A DNA stretch of 8,187 nucleotides, taken from assembly GCA_934667465.1 (NCBI GenBank), contig CAKUMG010000214.1:1-8187 (forward strand), given 5' to 3'. The DNA comes from an uncultured Actinoplanes sp. (GTDB lineage: Bacteria; Actinomycetota; Actinomycetes; Mycobacteriales; Micromonosporaceae). Under the pieces are notes generated by a model. That model saw only the letters and a program-made list of their open reading frames with translations, had not been told where the DNA came from and did no database searches. Positions 5,594 through 8,187 of the stretch are shown in pieces. A program made the position numbers and the translations under genes. How positions within the stretch are numbered: the stretch's first letter is position 1; each line of letters begins with the position of its first letter.

Positions 5594-5633
5594 CGAGCCC
5601 GGCCGGCCCCGGGATCGGGGCCGCCTCGGCTCG
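5594..5633. repeat. 40-bp interrupted palindrome upstream of the XRE regulator
   Basis: The arms CGAGCC (5594-5599) and GGCTCG (5628-5633) enclose a symmetric 4-by-4 mismatch. Inside this, CGGCCCCG (5604-5611) pairs with CGGGGCCG (5616-5623) around the 4-nt loop GGAT, all sharing one centre at 5613.5. It lies 43-82 bp upstream of the regulator start, so it is either an autoregulatory operator or, if transcription starts farther upstream, a stable 5'UTR hairpin. Confidence 0.7.
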
Positions 5634-5762
5634 CCGTTGGTCCGGACAGTCTCACACGACCCGGACCTTCGTCACCTGCCGCCCTTATCCGGCGGCCGGG
5701 ACATCGGGATCGTACCGGCGAAAGCGGTCGCGCATCGATGCCCCTGAGCAACCCGAAGGCTG

Positions 5763-5778
5763 CACATCCCCCGATGTG
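5763..5778. promoter_or_regulatory. Operator-like palindrome CACATC-N4-GATGTG
   Basis: A perfect 6-bp inverted repeat with a CCCC spacer. It sits about 19 nt before the -10-like TAAACT at 5797-5802, roughly where a -35 would be, which is typical of a repressor or activator site. The nearby GCATCGATGC (5732-5741) shares the GATG half. The binding protein is unknown; the XRE regulator encoded next door is the first candidate. Confidence 0.4.
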
Positions 5779-5794
5779 AGGCACCGCGAACGAC

Positions 5795-5833
5795 CGTAAA
5801 CTCAGGTTGATGATTCCCGAGGGGAGCGTAAAC
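5795..5833 (+). repeat. Two CGTAAAC direct repeats, 32 bp apart
   Basis: Copies at 5795-5801 and 5827-5833 have a start-to-start distance of 32 bp, about three helical turns, placing them on the same DNA face. The pair is interleaved with the 8-bp inverted repeat CAGGTTGA (5803-5810) / TCAACCTG (5850-5857). This looks like regulator half-sites; no protein can be named. Confidence 0.4.
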
Positions 5834-5853
5834 GATGGACGGTTGTCGCTCAA
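5825..5853 (-). promoter_or_regulatory. Candidate minus-strand promoter reading toward the XRE regulator
   Basis: On the minus strand TTGAGC (5853-5848) and TACGCT (5830-5825) are separated by exactly 17 nt and fit the -35 (4 of 6) and TAnnnT -10 patterns. A transcript from here would start near 5818 and give the regulator a leader of about 265 nt containing the 40-bp palindrome. A closer promoter cannot be excluded. Confidence 0.3.
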
Positions 5854-5909
5854 CCTGTTCCCGTTTCCGTCCCCTGCGGGCGTCGTGCCGTTTGTGCTTC
5901 CGTCGGTAG
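5835..5909 (+). CDS. Possible 24-residue Cys/Arg-rich leader peptide upstream of the P450
   Basis: The ATG at 5835 is preceded at 8 nt by a strong purine tract GAGGGGAG (5819-5826), one of the better Shine-Dalgarno matches in the window. The reading frame runs 24 codons to TAG at 5907-5909, 10 nt before the P450 ATG. The peptide contains Cys4, Cys8, Cys18 and Cys21 (Cx3C and Cx2C pairs) and eight arginines. I recognise no family. It could be a regulatory leader peptide coupled to P450 translation, which lacks a good Shine-Dalgarno of its own. Alternatively it is a chance frame, since GC-rich DNA produces Arg and Cys codons easily. Confidence 0.3.
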   Translation: MDGCRSTCSRFRPLRASCRLCFRR

Positions 5910-5912
5910 TGT
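5907..5912 (+). promoter_or_regulatory. Candidate -10 (TAGTGT) for a leaderless P450 transcript
   Basis: TAGTGT fits TAnnnT and lies 7 nt upstream of the P450 ATG at 5920, the spacing expected if the A of ATG is the first transcribed base. The only purine run before the ATG (GGGG, 5914-5917) ends 2 nt from it, too close for an ordinary ribosome binding site. There is no clear -35. The hexamer overlaps the stop codon of the small reading frame at 5835-5909. Confidence 0.4.
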
Positions 5913-5919
5913 CGGGGCC

Positions 5920-7131
5920 ATGACGGACATCGTGGAGAGCCCCGAGGTGTCGACCCTGCTCGATGAGCTGACCCGGATGCCGGGGCGCGAGGACCCGTAC
6001 CCGCGCTATCACCGGCTCCGCGAGATCTCGCCGATCGTCCGCGCCGACGACGGCGCCCTGGTCGTCACCCGGCACGCCGACTGCACCGCGGTCGCCCGCG
6101 ACCCGCGCCTCGGGCACCTCCCGCCGCACATGCTCGACTTCGTCCGCCCCGGCTGGTCCGACCACCCGGCGCTGCGCCAGCTCTTCACCAGCCTGCTCAA
6201 CCTCAACCCGCCCGACCACACTCGCCTGCGCCGCCTGATCAGCTCCTCGTTCACGGCCCGCCGCGTCCAGGCGCTGCGCCCCCGCATCGAGCAGATGGTC
6301 GACGACCTGCTCGCCCCGCTGACCGGCGAGGTCGACTTCGTGACCGCCTTCGCCTTCCCGCTGCCGGTCAACGTCATCGGCGAGCTGCTCGGCATCCCCG
6401 CCCAGGACCGCGCCCAATTCCAGCAGCTCGTCCGCGACTGGGCCCGCGTCCTCGAGATCATCACCCCCGAGGTCCTGGCCGTCGCCGACCCGGCCGCCAC
6501 CGCCATCCGCGACTACCTCGCCGACCTGGCCGCCCGCCGCCGCGCCGAACCCGCCGACGACCTGATGAGCGCGCTCGTCGCCGCCGAGGACGACGGCGAC
6601 AAGCTCACCGAGGAAGAGCTGCTCATGACGGCGGGCCTGCTCTTCGCGGCCGGCTTCGAAACCACCACGAACCTGCTCTCCAACAGCGCGGCGGCCCTCC
6701 TGCAGCACCCGGACCAGCTGGCCCTCCTGCGCGACGACCCGGACCTGGCCGCCCCCGCCGTCGAGGAACTGCTGCGCTACGACTCCCCGGTCCAGCTCCT
6801 CAGCCGCATCGCCTGGGAGGACACCGAGATCGCCGGCGTCCCGATCTCCGGCGGGGACCGGCTCGTCGCCTACACGGGAGCGGGCAACCGCGACCCCGAA
6901 CGCTTCCCGGACCCGGACCGCCTCGACCTGACCCGCCCGGACAACGCACCTCTCTCCTTCGGCGGCGGCATCCACTACTGCCTGGGGGCGCCGCTGGCCC
7001 GGATGGAGGCGCAGATCGCGCTGCCGGCGCTGGTGCGGCGCTTCCCGAAGCTCGCACTGGCCGGGTTGCCGCAGAGGCGGGACAGCTTGTCGATCCGTGG
7101 CTTCGAGACCCTGCGCCTCAGTGTGGACTGA
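5920..7131 (+). CDS. Cytochrome P450 (soluble bacterial class I type)
   Basis: A 403-aa full-length haem monooxygenase without a membrane anchor. Seen: the C-helix region NPPDHTRLRRLIS (96-108), the I-helix oxygen-activation motif AGFETT (244-249), the K-helix ExxR in EELLRY (282-287), the AGNRDPERFPDPDRLDLTR stretch (321-339), and the haem loop FGGGIHYCLG (347-356) with Cys354 as the axial ligand. These features and the length place it with the CYP107-like actinomycete enzymes that oxidise secondary metabolites or xenobiotics; the exact subfamily needs alignment. Electrons must come from a ferredoxin and reductase that are not in the window. No biosynthetic cluster is visible, so the substrate is open. 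Third-position GC is extremely high, unlike the following gene. The start is ATG at 5920; the initiation signal is discussed at the -10 entry and the upstream small reading frame. Confidence 0.95.
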   Translation: MTDIVESPEVSTLLDELTRMPGREDPYPRYHRLREISPIVRADDGALVVTRHADCTAVARDPRLGHLPPHMLDFVRPGWSDHPALRQLFTSLLNLNPPDHTRLRRLISSSFTARRVQALRPRIEQMVDDLLAPLTGEVDFVTAFAFPLPVNVIGELLGIPAQDRAQFQQLVRDWARVLEIITPEVLAVADPAATAIRDYLADLAARRRAEPADDLMSALVAAEDDGDKLTEEELLMTAGLLFAAGFETTTNLLSNSAAALLQHPDQLALLRDDPDLAAPAVEELLRYDSPVQLLSRIAWEDTEIAGVPISGGDRLVAYTGAGNRDPERFPDPDRLDLTRPDNAPLSFGGGIHYCLGAPLARMEAQIALPALVRRFPKLALAGLPQRRDSLSIRGFETLRLSVD

Positions 7132-7200
7132 TCGCATCCGCAAATACTCGACGGTGTCGGGAGACAACATCACCGCGGCCCGAGCCGGTACTCCGTCCTG

Positions 7201-7252
7201 TTCCCGGCGAACGGGGAGAGGATCTCGGCTCGCCCCCGGCGTCCGCGACGCC
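7201..7252 (+). terminator. Possible intrinsic terminator region after the P450 gene
   Basis: Two stems occur 70-120 nt after the P450 stop: CCCG (7203-7206)/CGGG (7212-7215), extendable by a T-G wobble and a T-A pair around GCGAA, and GGCGTC (7238-7243)/GACGCC (7247-7252) with a 3-nt CGC loop. Neither is followed by a T-run, which is common for actinomycete terminators, so this is a weak call. Confidence 0.3.
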
Positions 7253-7326
7253 ATGTTCATCGCTGACCGGCACTCGCTGCCCCGTTCAGCTGCTCGCATC
7301 AGGTGGACGCGAGGGGACGACACCAC

Positions 7327-7403
7327 TCGTCGTTGACCGCGACGATACGTCGTGGCGCTGACCTGTTCGCGTGGCAGGGCCGAACGGATGTCGTCGTTAC
7401 CGC
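7327..7403. repeat. Imperfect direct repeat TCGTCGTT(G)ACCGC with internal symmetry
   Basis: Copy one, 7327-7340, has one extra G relative to copy two, 7391-7403; start-to-start distance is 64 bp. The first copy also pairs with the following CGACGA (7340-7345), and CGACG-ATA-CGTCG (7340-7352) is a perfect 5-bp symmetric element. They lie 60-135 bp upstream of the nuclease gene and could be regulatory half-sites or a recombination scar. Confidence 0.45.
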
Positions 7404-7462
7404 ACGGCCATCAGCGGCTTCCCACGATCGTTTTTGTCGGGGGTTCACGGCACAATAGGAGA

Positions 7463-8187
7463 GTGCTCAATGGTCTGGGGATTCAAGCGCTTATTTCCGA
7501 GTATGGCCGACTATGTCGGCTGGACGGCTTGACTCCACAAGCTCGCGGGCAGCGCTTCAACGACGTCATCCGGGACATGCTGCGACACTGGGGACTCCGC
7601 GCCACGTCGGGGATGCGGTCCAAGGGCGAGATCGACGTGGGGTTCGTAGCGGATCGGATGCACTACGTCGTCGAGGCCAAGTGGGAGGGCCGGCCGGCTG
7701 ACACTGGGCAGATCGCCAAGTTGCAGAAGCGCCTCCGGCAGCGGTTCGCCGGGACCCTCGGCATCTTCATCTCCATGGAGGGCTACACCAAAGAGGCATT
7801 AGCGGATCTCCCTGATGGTGAACGCCTGGAGATCTTGTTGCTGGACAGGAGCCACTTCGAAGCGATGCTCAGTGGCTTGATCCCTCCAGTAGAGCTGCTT
7901 GAGTTGGTACGGGCCCAAGCGTCATTCCATGGCAGGGCGTACGTCTCACTGGCGACCCTGCTCCGCTCAGACGAAGAGCCGCCGAGCGTTGCCTTCGGTC
8001 CACCGCCTTCGATGCGTGGTGGCCTTGTCGAAGCTGGGAGCGGCCCGGTAATGGGCGAGGTCCTGTTCGCGCTGCCGGGCTCGCAGCATCTCGGCGTGAC
8101 GACGGATCTCCGCGGGCGCGTTCTTGTCACCATGGACAGTGGGATCCTCGCCGTCGATCCGCGAATGCAGGCCGCTGAGTGGGCGGT
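7463..8187 (+). CDS. Mrr-like PD-(D/E)xK nuclease domain protein with probable C-terminal beta-propeller (partial)
   Basis: An open frame of 241 codons runs off the right edge. Residues about 24-47 (LTPQARGQRFNDVIRDMLRHWG) lead into GEIDVGF (55-61), then YVVEAKW (68-74) and a Gln helix QIAKLQKRL (83-91), followed by GTLGIFISMEGYTKEAL (97-113). D58, E71 and K73 fit the D...ExK catalytic core of Mrr-type restriction endonucleases, with Q83 downstream. From about 197, MGEVLFALPGSQHLGV and GRVLVTMDSGILAVDP resemble the first blade of a PQQ/WD-like propeller (inference). Start GTG at 7463 is tentative: AGGAGA (7457-7462) abuts it directly, too close for a Shine-Dalgarno, but CACAAT (7451-7456) sits 6 nt upstream as a leaderless -10. 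The TTG at 7529 is an in-frame alternative. Many A/T-ending codons and a TTA Leu codon (7799-7801) set it apart from its neighbours and suggest transfer. A defence role is plausible but unproven. Confidence 0.75.
   Translation, partial: MLNGLGIQALISEYGRLCRLDGLTPQARGQRFNDVIRDMLRHWGLRATSGMRSKGEIDVGFVADRMHYVVEAKWEGRPADTGQIAKLQKRLRQRFAGTLGIFISMEGYTKEALADLPDGERLEILLLDRSHFEAMLSGLIPPVELLELVRAQASFHGRAYVSLATLLRSDEEPPSVAFGPPPSMRGGLVEAGSGPVMGEVLFALPGSQHLGVTTDLRGRVLVTMDSGILAVDPRMQAAEWA

Larger units (their letters stand above)
5552..5919. other. Divergent intergenic region between the XRE regulator and the P450 gene
   Basis: This 368-bp segment has no conserved long gene but is unusually rich in symmetry elements. 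From left to right: a 40-bp palindrome (5594-5633), an inverted pair GGTCCGG/CCGGACC (5639-5645, 5661-5667), the palindrome GCATCGATGC (5732-5741), CACATC-N4-GATGTG (5763-5778), two CGTAAAC direct repeats (5795-5801, 5827-5833), and the pair CAGGTTGA/TCAACCTG (5803-5810, 5850-5857). It must carry the promoters of both flanking genes. Confidence 0.7.
7132..7462. other. Intergenic region with hairpins and a direct repeat, no supported gene
   Basis: About 330 bp between the P450 stop and the nuclease gene. It holds two short stems (7201-7217 and 7238-7252), the repeat pair TCGTCGTT(G)ACCGC (7327-7340 and 7391-7403), and the symmetric CGACG-ATA-CGTCG (7340-7352). Open frames crossing it have no Shine-Dalgarno and no recognisable protein. 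Composition becomes less GC-rich toward the right end. Confidence 0.6.

Noticed and set aside
5464..7326. A 620-codon open frame on the minus strand across the P450 gene
   Set aside because: It is the antisense shadow of the P450 and regulator region: low-complexity Gly/Arg/Asp/Val composition, no family motif, and it overlaps the well-supported P450 and XRE genes.
7097..7336. A 79-codon plus-strand frame overlapping the P450 3' end
   Set aside because: Starts inside the P450 gene, has no Shine-Dalgarno, and its Arg/Ser/Thr-rich translation resembles no known protein.
7132..7462. Possible tRNA or att site beside the acquired-looking gene
   Set aside because: I could not fold a cloverleaf or find a T-loop consensus in this gap, and no integrase is visible in the window.
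7513..7701. A 62-codon plus-strand frame inside the nuclease gene
   Set aside because: It lies in another frame of the nuclease gene, whose own frame carries the GEID...EAK nuclease motifs.
7783..8133. A 116-codon minus-strand frame near the right edge
   Set aside because: Antisense of the nuclease gene, Ser/Arg/Thr-rich, with no recognisable domain.

Overview
The window is high-GC DNA with strong G/C preference at third codon positions, closely packed genes, GTG starts and few clean -35/-10 promoters. This points to a filamentous or related actinomycete. The family content (EspR-like XRE regulator, ImmA/IrrE-type protease, MAB_1171c-type membrane protein, soluble P450, Stf-type sulfotransferase) fits Micromonosporaceae or Streptomyces relatives; the genus is my inference and is not proven.

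Left part (1-890): the 5' end of a luciferase-like flavin/F420 oxidoreductase on the minus strand is divergent from an NAD(P)H-dependent FMN reductase on the plus strand. A 23-bp tandem repeat duplicates the FMN reductase 3' end, including its stop codon. Middle-left (890-3264, minus strand): a DMT-type multi-pass transporter and a YciO-type YrdC/Sua5 protein lie 9 nt apart and probably form one transcript. After an 86-bp gap with inverted repeats comes a PAPS-type sulfotransferase.

Centre (3265-5551): a three-gene regulatory module. A HELAH zinc peptidase (ImmA/IrrE type) is translationally coupled (GTGA overlap) to a membrane protein with about seven TM segments and a cytosolic C-terminal domain. 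These two converge on an EspR-like XRE regulator, with the two 3' ends overlapping by 4 bp. By analogy with ImmA/ImmR, the peptidase may inactivate the regulator, with the membrane protein as sensor; this is inference. The 368-bp region upstream of the regulator, shared with the divergent P450, is crowded with palindromes and repeats and holds a 24-codon Cys-rich reading frame with a strong Shine-Dalgarno.

Right part (5920-8187): a complete cytochrome P450 with a leaderless-looking start is followed by about 330 bp without a clear gene. The window ends inside a gene with visibly lower GC and a TTA codon. It encodes an Mrr-like PD-(D/E)xK nuclease domain followed by what looks like the first blade of a beta-propeller. 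This is a likely horizontally acquired gene and a candidate defence protein, and it is cut by the window edge.
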